A stretch of DNA of 64,000 nt from Candidatus Kapaibacterium sp. (lineage in GTDB: Bacteria > Bacteroidota > Ignavibacteria > Kapaibacteriales > UBA2268). This document shows, one piece after another, positions 49,219-59,244 of the stretch. Positions within the stretch are counted from its first letter, which is position 1, and every line of letters begins with the position of its first letter. The position numbers and the translations under genes were made by a program. Below the pieces are notes generated by a model that worked only from the letters and a program-made list of their open reading frames with translations, was not told where the DNA came from and did no database searches. The DNA lies in assembly GCA_028376765.1 (NCBI GenBank), contig JAONBD010000004.1:1-64000 (forward strand), in the 5' to 3' direction.

Positions 49219-49920
49219 ATGAACAAAGTAATTGTAACTGTATTGGTATCGGTAATCTTGATATCATTGGGTTTACTTATATACGCATCAAATTCTTGGA
49301 ACAAAGACCAAAGAATTGATGAGGTTAGGGTAATTGGCAATGATATTTTGAACGAAAATGAGATTGTAAATCTTACAGATTCCCTGTGTTTTAAATCTTC
49401 TTTCTCCACTCAAGACTTCCTAGAAATAAAGGAAAGAATCTTGACCAATTCGTATATAAAGAATGCTGATATTTATACTAATTCAAATAAATTAATCATC
49501 GAAATTGATGAAAGAGCCCCAGTTGCATACTACATCTCAAAAGGCGAAGTGTTTCTTTTATCTGCTGATATGACTACACTACCAATGAGAGATGATATTA
49601 GCGATTACAATCTTCCCGTTTTAAGAATCAAAAATGGTGCAATTAATAAATCAAATGAAATATTAATTGACATATTTAAATTAATAGTTAATAATAATAA
49701 TTTAAACCTATTATTATCTGAAATTATTTTTAACAAACAAACTGGTGAGTTTGATTTAGTTTTAAATCAGAATTCAATTTTAGTTAAAGTAGGAAGAAAA
49801 GAACTTTTAGCAGAAAAATTTAAAAAATTCAATGAGTTTTGGTTTAAAGTCGCTTTGAAAGAAGGCATCAACTTTAAAATCATTGATTTAAGATGGGATA
49901 AAAAAATATTAGTTTCTTAA
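49219..49920 (+). CDS. ftsQ: Cell division protein FtsQ/DivIB
   Basis: Single N-term TM then POTRA IDEVRVIGNDILNENEIVNLTD; immediately upstream of ftsA. Confidence 0.88.
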   Translation: MNKVIVTVLVSVILISLGLLIYASNSWNKDQRIDEVRVIGNDILNENEIVNLTDSLCFKSSFSTQDFLEIKERILTNSYIKNADIYTNSNKLIIEIDERAPVAYYISKGEVFLLSADMTTLPMRDDISDYNLPVLRIKNGAINKSNEILIDIFKLIVNNNNLNLLLSEIIFNKQTGEFDLVLNQNSILVKVGRKELLAEKFKKFNEFWFKVALKEGINFKIIDLRWDKKILVS

Positions 49921-49932
49921 GTAAGGTTAAGC

Positions 49933-51318
49933 ATGATCAACAATAACAACATAGTAGTAGGCTTAGATATAGGAACAAACAAAGTTTGTGCTTTGGTTGC
50001 AAAACCTGGGAAATCTAAAGGTGAATTAGAAATTCTAGGAATAGGAATTACTGAAAGCGAAGGGCTAACAAGAGGTGTAATTAGCAACATTGAAAAAACA
50101 GTAAAGACTATTAATGTAGCAATAGATCAGGCTGAACAGCAATCAGGAATGAAAATCAAAAATGTTGTTGTAGGTATCGCTGGTGATCATGTTGAATCAT
50201 TCCAAACTAGAGGAATTATCGGAATATCATCCGAATCTCAAGAAATCACTCAATCGGATATTGATAGATTAATGGAAAATGCTAGGAATGTAAAAATACC
50301 TAGCGAGAGAAGAATTTTACATGTGATGGCACAAGAGTTTATAATAGACGGTCAAGACGGAATTTCCGATCCGATTGGAATGAGTGGGGTTAGATTAGAA
50401 GCTGAAGTACATATTATAACTGGTCTTGAAACTGCGATAAAAAACATTTATAAATGCGTGGAAAGATGCGGTCTAACTGTCGAAGATGTAGTACTTGAAC
50501 CAATTGCTTCTAGCAGAGCACTTCTAAGCGACGAAGAAATGGAAGTAGGAGTAGGAATAATTGATATTGGTGGTGGTACTACTGATATTGCTGTATTCGA
50601 AGATAACATAATTAGATTTTCATCTATTATAGGTATCGCAGGACACCTAGTTACAGAAGATGTAAGGAAAGGTTTAGGAATTATTGCAAAGCAGGCAGAA
50701 AGAGTAAAAAGAGAATATGGACACAGTTACTTGCCTTCTATTATGAAAGATGATGTATTTATGATCCCGGGGATTGGTGGCAGAAAACCGATGGAAGTTT
50801 CAAAATCTGAATTATGTAGAATTATCCAACCGAGAATGGAAGAGCTTTTTGAGTTCGCAATGGTTGAACTATCTAGATCAGGCTTTCTTGATAAATTGGG
50901 AGCTGGTCTTATAATAACTGGTGGAACTTGTTTGCTAAAAGGTTCTGAAGAACTTGCGAGAGAAATATTTGGCGTACCTGTTAAATTAGGAATACCAACT
51001 GGAATTTCTTATTCAGGTTTAGCTCCAATGGTTGAAAGCCCTGTGTATTCAACTGGAGTTGGCCTCGCTTTATTTGCTTTAGATAAATTAGACATAGATT
51101 ACGACAATCTAAACTCTGATGAAGAAATTGCAGAACCTAGTATTATTCAGAATTCAGTAAAAAAAGACATTTCTGAAACTAAAAAAAATAATACAAAAGC
51201 TAATCTAAAAAGTAGTGATGCAACAAAAGCAAAAGTTGATGCTGAGGAATCAAATAATGACAAAAATTCTAAACCTTCATTTATGAAAAAAATGAAGAAT
51301 TTTATTGAGCAATTATAA
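49933..51318 (+). CDS. ftsA: Cell division protein FtsA
   Basis: VVGLDIGTNKVCALVAKPG; GVGIIDIGGGTTDIAVFED; GLIITGGTCLLKG. Confidence 0.97.
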   Translation: MINNNNIVVGLDIGTNKVCALVAKPGKSKGELEILGIGITESEGLTRGVISNIEKTVKTINVAIDQAEQQSGMKIKNVVVGIAGDHVESFQTRGIIGISSESQEITQSDIDRLMENARNVKIPSERRILHVMAQEFIIDGQDGISDPIGMSGVRLEAEVHIITGLETAIKNIYKCVERCGLTVEDVVLEPIASSRALLSDEEMEVGVGIIDIGGGTTDIAVFEDNIIRFSSIIGIAGHLVTEDVRKGLGIIAKQAERVKREYGHSYLPSIMKDDVFMIPGIGGRKPMEVSKSELCRIIQPRMEELFEFAMVELSRSGFLDKLGAGLIITGGTCLLKGSEELAREIFGVPVKLGIPTGISYSGLAPMVESPVYSTGVGLALFALDKLDIDYDNLNSDEEIAEPSIIQNSVKKDISETKKNNTKANLKSSDATKAKVDAEESNNDKNSKPSFMKKMKNFIEQL

Positions 51319-51351
51319 ATTTAAATTTTCAAACTATAAAGAGGAAGTAAC

Positions 51352-52626
51352 ATGTCGGATAATCAACCGCGTATTCTGCTAGACGACACAGCTCTGGGGG
51401 GAGCAAAAATCAAGGTCATAGGTGTCGGTGGCGGTGGTGGAAACGCTATTAACAATATGATTGAAAGAGGTCTTACTGGTGTTGAGTTTATTGCTGCAAA
51501 TACAGATAAACAAGCATTAGAGCATAATCTTGCTGATGTTAAAATACAAATTGGAAGAGAGACTACTCGAGGATTGGGTGCTGGAGCAAACCCTGAGCGA
51601 GGAAAAGAATCTATTTTAGAAAGCGAGAACGAAGTTAAAGAAGCCCTTAAGGGTGCCGACATGATATTTGTTACTTGTGGTATGGGTGGAGGAACTGGTA
51701 CAGGTTCTGCTCCAGAAATTGCAAAAATTGGACAAAGTATCGGTGCACTAGTTGTCGGTATTGTTACTAAACCATTTATTTTTGAAGGTAAAAGAAGAGT
51801 AAATATTGCTGATACTTGGATAGACCAGTTAAGAGAAAATGTTGATGCACTTATTGTAATCCCTAATCAAAAATTATTAGAAATAATTGATAAAAATACT
51901 GGGTTTAAAGAAGCTTTTTCTAAAGTTGATGAAGTATTATACAATGCTACAAGGGGTATATCTGATATTATCTCTAGACATGGTTATGTAAACGTCGATT
52001 TTGCTGATGTTGTAACAATAATGAAAGGAATGGGTGATGCACTAATGGGTATTGGTATTGCTTCTGGTGAACACAGAGCTGTACAAGCCGCAGAAAAAGC
52101 ATTAAACTCTCCCCTATTAGATGGAATTTCCATCGAAGGTGCAAAAGGATTGCTTGTAAATATTACTGGTGGTCAAGAAATGACTATGCACGAAATTTCT
52201 GATGCTGTTACCCTTATTGAGGAAAAAGCAGGTGGAGATGCAAATCTTATTAAAGGTATCGTTTTTGATGAATCTATGAACGATGAATTTATGGTAACTG
52301 TTGTTGCAACGGGGTTTAACTGTATCAAAGAAGAAGAAGAAACTGAAGTTAATGAACCTGAACAAATGACTATTCCTAAAAATGTTTTTGGTGGAAGAAC
52401 GGTATTCGGTGAAGGTAGATTTGATAATATTCAAAAGCCATCTGGTCAGAGAGCTTTAAAAAAATACGATACTCCTACCTACTTGAGAAATGGTAAAAGT
52501 GGAGTTCCACTTGGCGATAATTCAAATACCACTGCTTCAAAAATACAAAGTAGTAATGTTAAAGATGAAGCAAAATCCAAAACAATACAGGCTGAACCAG
52601 CTTTTTTGAGAAGAATTAGAGACTAA
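51352..52626 (+). CDS. ftsZ: Cell division protein FtsZ
   Basis: IKVIGVGGGGGNAINNMIERGLTGVEFIAANTDKQAL; GMGGGTGTGSAPEIAKI. Confidence 0.98.
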   Translation: MSDNQPRILLDDTALGGAKIKVIGVGGGGGNAINNMIERGLTGVEFIAANTDKQALEHNLADVKIQIGRETTRGLGAGANPERGKESILESENEVKEALKGADMIFVTCGMGGGTGTGSAPEIAKIGQSIGALVVGIVTKPFIFEGKRRVNIADTWIDQLRENVDALIVIPNQKLLEIIDKNTGFKEAFSKVDEVLYNATRGISDIISRHGYVNVDFADVVTIMKGMGDALMGIGIASGEHRAVQAAEKALNSPLLDGISIEGAKGLLVNITGGQEMTMHEISDAVTLIEEKAGGDANLIKGIVFDESMNDEFMVTVVATGFNCIKEEEETEVNEPEQMTIPKNVFGGRTVFGEGRFDNIQKPSGQRALKKYDTPTYLRNGKSGVPLGDNSNTTASKIQSSNVKDEAKSKTIQAEPAFLRRIRD

Positions 52627-52668
52627 TTTGTGTTCGGAAAATGTTATATTCGTTAGTACATAAATCCT

Positions 52669-52703
52669 TACTCCTGTCTATTTTATAGATGGGAGTTTTT
52701 TTA
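52669..52703 (+). terminator. Terminator after ftsZ
   Basis: ACTCCTGTCTAT-ttt-ATAGATGGGAGTTTTTTT. Confidence 0.85.
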
Positions 52704-52749
52704 TTTGTTAATATTTAATTAGCTAATAGTATCATAAAAATATATATAA

Positions 52750-53433
52750 TTGCAAAACAATAATAAAAAATTGAAAAACAAGCTATTTAAATATTTTCTT
52801 ATTTCATTTTCAATCATTTTTTGGATGATTGTATTTGTAATGCTTTGTAATGAAGGTGTAAACTATAATGCAAATGGAAAAGTCTATTCCTCCCCAAATA
52901 ATACTCCTAAAAGAAAAACTGCTCTCCTTTTAGGAACATCAAAATTTCTTTCTTGGCAAAAAGAAAACCTATATTATAAATTCAGAATTGATGCCGCTAT
53001 AGATTTATGGAACAATCAAAAAATAGATTTTTTTCTAATCAGTGGTGATAATAGTAATGTAAATTACAATGAGCCACAAATGATGAAAGATGATTTAGTT
53101 AGCTTAGGTGTTCCACCAAATAGAATTTATCTCGATTATGCAGGTTTCAGAACATTCGACTCGGTTATTAGATCTAAAGATATATTTGGACAAGATTCAC
53201 TAATAATAATTTCACAAAAGTTCCATATTCAAAGAGCAATTTATTTAGCTGAAAATTATAATATGAATGCAATAGGATTTGTGGCAAAATCACCAATTGA
53301 TCAAACTTCTTTTCTTAACTATAGAGAAATTGCAGCAAGAACTAAGATGATATTAGATATATATCTTCTTGGAACTAAACCAAAATTTGATGGTGATAAA
53401 ATAAAAATAAGTGCAGAATCACCCCAATTTTAA
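52750..53433 (+). CDS. SanA/ElyC-like DUF218 membrane protein (TTG start)
   Basis: KTALLLGTSKFLSWQKENLYYKFRIDAAIDLWNNQKIDFFLISGDN; DYAGFRTFDSVIRSKDIF; ISQKFHIQRAIYLA. Confidence 0.88.
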   Translation: MQNNNKKLKNKLFKYFLISFSIIFWMIVFVMLCNEGVNYNANGKVYSSPNNTPKRKTALLLGTSKFLSWQKENLYYKFRIDAAIDLWNNQKIDFFLISGDNSNVNYNEPQMMKDDLVSLGVPPNRIYLDYAGFRTFDSVIRSKDIFGQDSLIIISQKFHIQRAIYLAENYNMNAIGFVAKSPIDQTSFLNYREIAARTKMILDIYLLGTKPKFDGDKIKISAESPQF

Positions 53434-53498
53434 GAAACATATTATAATTTAGAGAGTACTATTTTTAAATAACAACTTTAAAATTAATTAGGAAATAC

Positions 53499-55961
53499 AT
53501 GAAACAATTCTTACTAGCTTTTATAGTTACTTCGTCAGTTCTGATTGGTCAATCCATTCAAAGTAGTTTTTTAAATTATTATCAAACAAGCCAATACACT
53601 CAAGGGTCACCTGGTTCTTTCAAATTTGGACTTTATGGATTTAATAATCCTGCTATAACAAATTATTTAACCGACTCAGATGCATTAATCGGACTTTCAA
53701 GTAATAATTACACATTTGATAAAATCACTGATTGGACTTTTCAGTCAGCTTCCGAAGGAAATGGTTTTGGTGTGGTTTCCACATCTGCCAATGGTAATAC
53801 AGTTTATGATTATAGACTTTCTACTGCATTTGGTAGCAAAAAATTCAGCTTAGGACTAGGTTACGGTTTTGTAGGTGGAGATAAATCAAAAATGGGTAGA
53901 TCAAATTCAGCTCATTGGGGTTTTATTTATAGACCTGCTAGTTTTATTAGTATTGGTGGTGCCCAAACATGGGCTTTAAATGGCGACATTACAGAAACTG
54001 TAGCCGAAATGGCAATAAGACCTCTGGGAAATGAGTTAATCACATTTTTCGGAGATGTCGCTGCTTTAGCAAATACTCAAGGTTTTAATTACAGTTTTGA
54101 CAAAAAAATAAACTATTCTGCTGGTGCAGTTATAGAACCACTTAGTGGAATTAGATTATCTGGTAGATATTTAAATCTTCAAGGTAATGAAAGTTTTGCT
54201 TTTGGTTTAGACCTAAGCTACGGCTTAAGCGGATTCGGAATAACAACTAATGCTCCATCAAATTCTGACTTAGATGAATCTCTAACAGTATTATCTAGGT
54301 TTGGAGCAAAAGACAGAACTATATTTGATGATATTTCTCCTATTAAATATTATGTAAAAGTAAATCTAGCTGGGGCATATAAATATCAAAAAAATAAATA
54401 TTTCGATAATTCTAAAACATTACTAAATACTCTAGTATCTCTTGATAGGATTAAAGAAAGTAATGCTATTAAGGGTGTTATCATAAATACTATTGGTTTT
54501 TCTGCTAATCAATCAATGAAATGGGAAATCAGAGAAAAAATAAAAGAAATTAAAAGAACTGGAAAAAAAGTATATATCTTCATGGAAAGAGGTGATTTAA
54601 ATGATTACCACTTCGCTTCTGTAGCTGATAAAATTATTTTAGATGATTATGGGAATCTAATGCTTTTAGGTTATAATTCTGGAAGAACATTTTACAAAAA
54701 TTTATTCGATAAATATGATATTGGCTACAATGAAATAAGACTCTTTAAATATAAATCTGCTGTTGAAGCTTTTTCTAGAGAGAGTTTTTCTGAAGGCTCA
54801 ATAGAACAAAATCAAGCATTGATTGATAGCTGGTATAATACTACACTTACAGAAATTTCTGAATCAAGGTCTGATCTAAACTATGAGCAGATTGATGATA
54901 TAATTAATACAAAGTTGTTTATTAATTCTGATTATGCTATTTCCAATAAATTAGTTGATGCAAAAGGTAGATGGAATGATTTAGATTCAACTATGAAGAA
55001 GTTTGATAAAGATTTTGCCTTTGCTGTTGATTTTGGATTTATTTCACAAAACCCAATACCTATTGATGATAAATGGGGGTATTCGGCAAAAAGTATTGCT
55101 GTAATATATGTGGATGGTGTTTGTGCAATGGAACAAGGAATAAAAGCCAGAAAGCTTGTATCTTATGTTGAAAGTGTTATAAAAAATCCAAATATTAAAG
55201 CAGTCGTATTAAGGGTTGATTCACCAGGTGGTGATGTACTTGCCTCTGAATATATAGCTGATATAGTTAGAAAAAATAAAGGTAAGAAACCAATTATCAT
55301 TTCACAGGGAATGCTAGCAGCATCGGGTGGATACTGGCTTTCTATGGACGGTGATGAAATTTTTGCTTCGCCATATACAATAACAGGTTCTATCGGTGTA
55401 ATATCTAGCTGGATTTATGATAAGGGAGCAGCAAAACGATTGGGTCTTACAACCGATAATGTTAAAGTTGGTAAATATGCCGATTTAGGATTTTCTTGGA
55501 GAGATCCTTTGATTGGTTTAGGCTTACCTGTTAGAAATATTACTGAAGACGAAGAGGGCCAATGGAAGGCAAATATATTAGATTTGTATGGCGATTTTGT
55601 TAACAAAGTAGCAGATGGAAGAGATATGGATTCATTATCGGTTCATAAAGTAGCACAGGGAAGAGTATGGACTGGTAAAGATGCTATAGAAAAAGGGCTT
55701 GTTGATAAAATAGGTGGTTTATCCGCTGCAATTGAACAAGCTAAATTGGCTGCAAAATTTGATGATGATGAGGAAGTTTTAATCTATGAATACCCTAAAC
55801 CAGAAGTTTTTGATTTTCAAAATTTTCTAGGTGGTATGATTGGTGTTGAAACTGAAAAAGTATCTGAAAGAATTGAAACTTTACAATGGCTCTATAATAA
55901 CAAAGGTATAGCTATGCCTATGCTACCACTTGAATATTTAGAATATGGTATTGATAATTAA
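53499..55961 (+). CDS. SppA-type S49 signal peptide peptidase fused to N-terminal outer-membrane-barrel-like domain
   Basis: N-term about 270 aa beta-rich region with signal peptide; catalytic KYKSAVEAFSRE (Lys) and QGMLAASGGYWLSMDGDEIFASPYTITGSIGV (Ser). Confidence 0.85.
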   Translation: MKQFLLAFIVTSSVLIGQSIQSSFLNYYQTSQYTQGSPGSFKFGLYGFNNPAITNYLTDSDALIGLSSNNYTFDKITDWTFQSASEGNGFGVVSTSANGNTVYDYRLSTAFGSKKFSLGLGYGFVGGDKSKMGRSNSAHWGFIYRPASFISIGGAQTWALNGDITETVAEMAIRPLGNELITFFGDVAALANTQGFNYSFDKKINYSAGAVIEPLSGIRLSGRYLNLQGNESFAFGLDLSYGLSGFGITTNAPSNSDLDESLTVLSRFGAKDRTIFDDISPIKYYVKVNLAGAYKYQKNKYFDNSKTLLNTLVSLDRIKESNAIKGVIINTIGFSANQSMKWEIREKIKEIKRTGKKVYIFMERGDLNDYHFASVADKIILDDYGNLMLLGYNSGRTFYKNLFDKYDIGYNEIRLFKYKSAVEAFSRESFSEGSIEQNQALIDSWYNTTLTEISESRSDLNYEQIDDIINTKLFINSDYAISNKLVDAKGRWNDLDSTMKKFDKDFAFAVDFGFISQNPIPIDDKWGYSAKSIAVIYVDGVCAMEQGIKARKLVSYVESVIKNPNIKAVVLRVDSPGGDVLASEYIADIVRKNKGKKPIIISQGMLAASGGYWLSMDGDEIFASPYTITGSIGVISSWIYDKGAAKRLGLTTDNVKVGKYADLGFSWRDPLIGLGLPVRNITEDEEGQWKANILDLYGDFVNKVADGRDMDSLSVHKVAQGRVWTGKDAIEKGLVDKIGGLSAAIEQAKLAAKFDDDEEVLIYEYPKPEVFDFQNFLGGMIGVETEKVSERIETLQWLYNNKGIAMPMLPLEYLEYGIDN

Positions 55962-55989
55962 AACATTTTAGTTAAATATAACTTAATAA

Positions 55990-56030
55990 AAGAAACCCTA
56001 CTTCTATAAAAAATAAAGTAGGGTTTTCTT
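55990..56030. terminator. Bidirectional terminator
   Basis: GAAACCCTACTT...AAGTAGGGTTTTC between convergent genes. Confidence 0.85.
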
Positions 56031-56054
56031 TATAATTAGAAAGAAATTCAGATT

Positions 56055-56726
56055 CTATGCGAATGAACCTCTCGAATAGTTATTACTATTATATTGCTTT
56101 TTCTTAGCGAAGCTTCTATATATAATAAAACCTAAGATTGATAAAATTACTAAAGTAAAAAAGACTCTAGAAAAGCTAAACCTTGGTGGATATACTCCAA
56201 CCGAACCATCGGGGTTTGTAACGTAAGCTGGTCTTCCATAATAAAATGCTGGATGGAATGGCATTGACCAATACCACATTGAACTACCCATCATATATCC
56301 TGTCATTAAACCAGAGCCATAACCGCCATAGCTATTCATAACATATCTTTGGTTTGTTCCATTAGCTGACTTTCTAGAAATTGTTTCTTGTTTTCTTGGA
56401 GTGGAATATGTTTTTCTTGCTTGAGATTGAGACATACGCTTACCTCCAAAACTAGGTCTTTTGGGAGATTGAGCTAGACCAGATTTTGAACTACTTCTTC
56501 TTGAACTTGTATTTCTTTTTGATCTACTAGATGTACTCCTCCTTGATGATGACCTTCTTGAAGAACTTCTTCTACTTCCTCCAAAGCTTCTCCCCCTTCT
56601 TAAAGAAGTTCCTTCTTTCCAATCCCCTACATCCGAAAAATCGACAAAACTAGTTAGCTCTTGAAATGACTGTGCGTTGCCATCAAATACTAAAATTAAG
56701 CTCAATATTATTATAAAATACTTCAT
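56055..56726 (-). CDS. Exported Ser/Arg-rich low-complexity membrane protein
   Basis: Signal peptide; GRSFGGSRRSSSRRSSSRRSTSSRSKRNTSSRRSSSKSG; C-terminal TM VFFTLVILSILGFIIYRSFAKKK. Confidence 0.7.
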   Translation of the reverse strand: MKYFIIILSLILVFDGNAQSFQELTSFVDFSDVGDWKEGTSLRRGRSFGGSRRSSSRRSSSRRSTSSRSKRNTSSRRSSSKSGLAQSPKRPSFGGKRMSQSQARKTYSTPRKQETISRKSANGTNQRYVMNSYGGYGSGLMTGYMMGSSMWYWSMPFHPAFYYGRPAYVTNPDGSVGVYPPRFSFSRVFFTLVILSILGFIIYRSFAKKKQYNSNNYSRGSFA

Positions 56727-56728
56727 AT

Positions 56729-57205
56729 TTAAAATACTCTTTCAGTTTCTAAAGAATCATCATCATTTCTAAAAACAATTTCCGCTTTGCAAACTGAATC
56801 TTCAACTGTTTTTGCTCTACTAAATAAATTAGAGAGTCCTTTTTTTTCTTTTGTTGGTGTTTTGATATGAACTAGAAGGCTAACAACTCCATCTAAATCC
56901 TCCTCATCCCACATTAAAATTGTATTCTCAATTTGCCCATCACTTTCAATTGTAAGCTCTTCTAATTCATTTGCTTCTTCTTCTGTAAATGAAGGCTCAG
57001 TTACTTTTAGTTCTGTGAGGTTATCAGAAAATATATTTTTAGTGTAAAGCTCTCCATCGCCCCCAACATATTGAACTACTGAATCGTAAGTCCCTTCCTC
57101 GTCTAAATTGAGGAATAACTCTTTAAGACCATCTAGTTGTTCTCCATTAAGATAGACAGCAGTTTTGCCTAATCTTCCATTTGATTCTATTGTAAGTGTT
57201 TTCAT
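56729..57205 (-). CDS. Acidic hypothetical protein with internal duplication
   Basis: LTIESNGRLGKTAVYLNGEQLDGLKELFLNL... and LTIESDGQIENTILMWDEEDLDGVVSLLVHI internal repeat; 2-bp gap to downstream gene. Confidence 0.65.
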   Translation of the reverse strand: MKTLTIESNGRLGKTAVYLNGEQLDGLKELFLNLDEEGTYDSVVQYVGGDGELYTKNIFSDNLTELKVTEPSFTEEEANELEELTIESDGQIENTILMWDEEDLDGVVSLLVHIKTPTKEKKGLSNLFSRAKTVEDSVCKAEIVFRNDDDSLETERVF

Positions 57206-57239
57206 ATAAATATTTACGTATTAATTGAATATTTGGTTT

Positions 57240-59084
57240 TTAATCTAATCTAAATTTTTCTTGCCATTTTTCTTTATCATCATAATTTGGCTGATTATTT
57301 TTATAAAAAATATAATTTTCTATTACTAATACATCCATTTCTGTTCTCATAAAGCATTTATAGCTATCCTCTGCTGTACATACAATTGGCTCTCCCCTAA
57401 CATTGAATGAAGTATTTACAAGTACTGGACAAGAAGTTTTTTTATGAAATGAATTAATTAACCCATAGTATTTTGGATTTGTATCCTTGGAAACTGTTTG
57501 GATTCTTGCCGAATAGTCAACATGAGTAATTGCAGGGATTGTAGATCTAGGAATTTTTAATTTGTCTATTCCAAATAGTTTTTCAGTTTCTTCAGTTTCA
57601 ATAATTTTCTTTGCATCATTTATATCTGCAACTAATAGCATATATGGAGATTTAACATCAATATCAAACCAATTTTGTAGTTCATCTATTAAAATTGAAG
57701 GAGCAAAAGGTCTGAAACTCTCCCTATATTTTATTTTCAAATTCATGATTGATTGCATTTTTGTACTTCTTGGATCTCCTAAAATGCTTCTCCCACCCAA
57801 GGCTCTTGGACCAAATTCCATTCTTCCCTGATGCCAACCAACAACTTTTTCATTTATTAAGTGATCAGAAACAAGATCATACAAGGATTCTTCATCTGTG
57901 AATTTTTGAAACTTTGCATTATATTTTTTAGCCATTGTTTCTATTTCAACACTATTAGTTTGTGGACCTAGATATGCTCCCTTCATAGCATCTGGTTCAG
58001 ATATTACTCTTGCATTATTAAAATGAGTGTGGTATGCAAATAACGCAGCCCCTAATGCACCTCCAGCATCTCCAGCTGCAGGTTGAATCCAAATATTTTT
58101 AAATATATTATTTTTCAATAATTTACCATTAGCAACACAATTTAAGGCTACACCACCAGCTAAACACAGATTTTCTGAATTAGTCTTCAATTTAGCGTTC
58201 TTTGCTAAAAGTATTACAATCTCTTCTGTTAGTTCCTGAATAGATCTAGCAATATTCATTTCTTTTTGTGTGACCTCAGTTTCACTTTGCCTTGGAGCTC
58301 CACCAAATAAATCATGGAACTTGCTATTTGTCATAGTTAATCCACTATTGAAATTAAAATAATCCATATTTAACTTAAAAGAGCCGTCTTCTTTTATATC
58401 AATGAGATGCTCTTTTATTCTTTCAAGATAAACTGGCTCACCATAAGGTGCTAAACCCATAATTTTATATTCACCAGAATTTACTTTAAAACCAGTATAA
58501 TATGTAAATGCAGAATAAAGTAGCCCTAAGGAATGTGGAAAATGAATTTCTGAAATAATCTCAATATTATTGCCACTACCATGAGATAGTGATGTGGTTG
58601 ACCATTCGCCTACTCCATCTATTGTTAAAATGGCTGAGTCTTTAAAAGGAGATGGATAAAATGCGCTAGCAGAATGAGAAATATGGTGTTCTGTAAATAA
58701 TATTTTAGGGAGAACACTACTTTTTTTGACATCAAAATTTGTCGATAACTCTTTAGCTATAGTTGATTTTAAAAATAATTTATCTTTTAGCCAAACAGGA
58801 ATTGACATTAAAAATGATTTTAGTCCTTTTGGAGCTTCTGCTAAATAGGTTTCGAGCAATCTTTCAAATTTCAATAATGGTTTATCATAAAATACTATTG
58901 ATTCAATTTCATCAAAAGATATACTTGAATTGTTTATACAATATTTAATTGCTTGTATTGGAAAGCGAGGATCATGTTTTATTCTTGTAAATCGCTCTTC
59001 TTGTGCAGCTGAAATAATATTGCCATTATGTATTAGGCAAGCTGCAGAATCATGGTAATAAGCTGATATTCCTAGAATGTACAT
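57240..59084 (-). CDS. Carbamoyltransferase (NodU/CmcH/TobZ family)
   Basis: ILGISAYYHDSAACLIHNGNIISAAQEERFTRIKHD; TEHHISHSASAFYPSPF; LCLAGGVALNCVANGKLL; FGPRALGGRSILGDPRS; LVNTSFNVRGEPIV. Confidence 0.96.
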   Translation of the reverse strand: MYILGISAYYHDSAACLIHNGNIISAAQEERFTRIKHDPRFPIQAIKYCINNSSISFDEIESIVFYDKPLLKFERLLETYLAEAPKGLKSFLMSIPVWLKDKLFLKSTIAKELSTNFDVKKSSVLPKILFTEHHISHSASAFYPSPFKDSAILTIDGVGEWSTTSLSHGSGNNIEIISEIHFPHSLGLLYSAFTYYTGFKVNSGEYKIMGLAPYGEPVYLERIKEHLIDIKEDGSFKLNMDYFNFNSGLTMTNSKFHDLFGGAPRQSETEVTQKEMNIARSIQELTEEIVILLAKNAKLKTNSENLCLAGGVALNCVANGKLLKNNIFKNIWIQPAAGDAGGALGAALFAYHTHFNNARVISEPDAMKGAYLGPQTNSVEIETMAKKYNAKFQKFTDEESLYDLVSDHLINEKVVGWHQGRMEFGPRALGGRSILGDPRSTKMQSIMNLKIKYRESFRPFAPSILIDELQNWFDIDVKSPYMLLVADINDAKKIIETEETEKLFGIDKLKIPRSTIPAITHVDYSARIQTVSKDTNPKYYGLINSFHKKTSCPVLVNTSFNVRGEPIVCTAEDSYKCFMRTEMDVLVIENYIFYKNNQPNYDDKEKWQEKFRLD

Positions 59085-59093
59085 TCAGTATTT

Positions 59094-59243
59094 TTAAAAA
59101 AGAGTATAAATAAATGGAGCTATTGCAGGTAGGCTAGATAGTATAATTAAGCCACCTAGTAATAAAAGAACAATAATTATTGGAGCAAGCCAATATTTTT
59201 TTCTTTCTTTAAAAAATGCAAAAAGTTGTGATAAAAAGTCCAT
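59094..59243 (-). CDS. DUF5989 family small membrane protein
   Basis: MDFLSQLFAFFKERKKYWLAPIIIVLLLLGGLIILSSLPAIAPFIYTLF. Confidence 0.8.
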   Translation of the reverse strand: MDFLSQLFAFFKERKKYWLAPIIIVLLLLGGLIILSSLPAIAPFIYTLF

Positions 59244-59244
59244 A

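Noticed and set aside
51363-51662. Antisense 99-aa ORF over ftsZ
   Set aside because: Opposite highly conserved FtsZ N-terminus; Pro-rich translation is a Gly-codon shadow.
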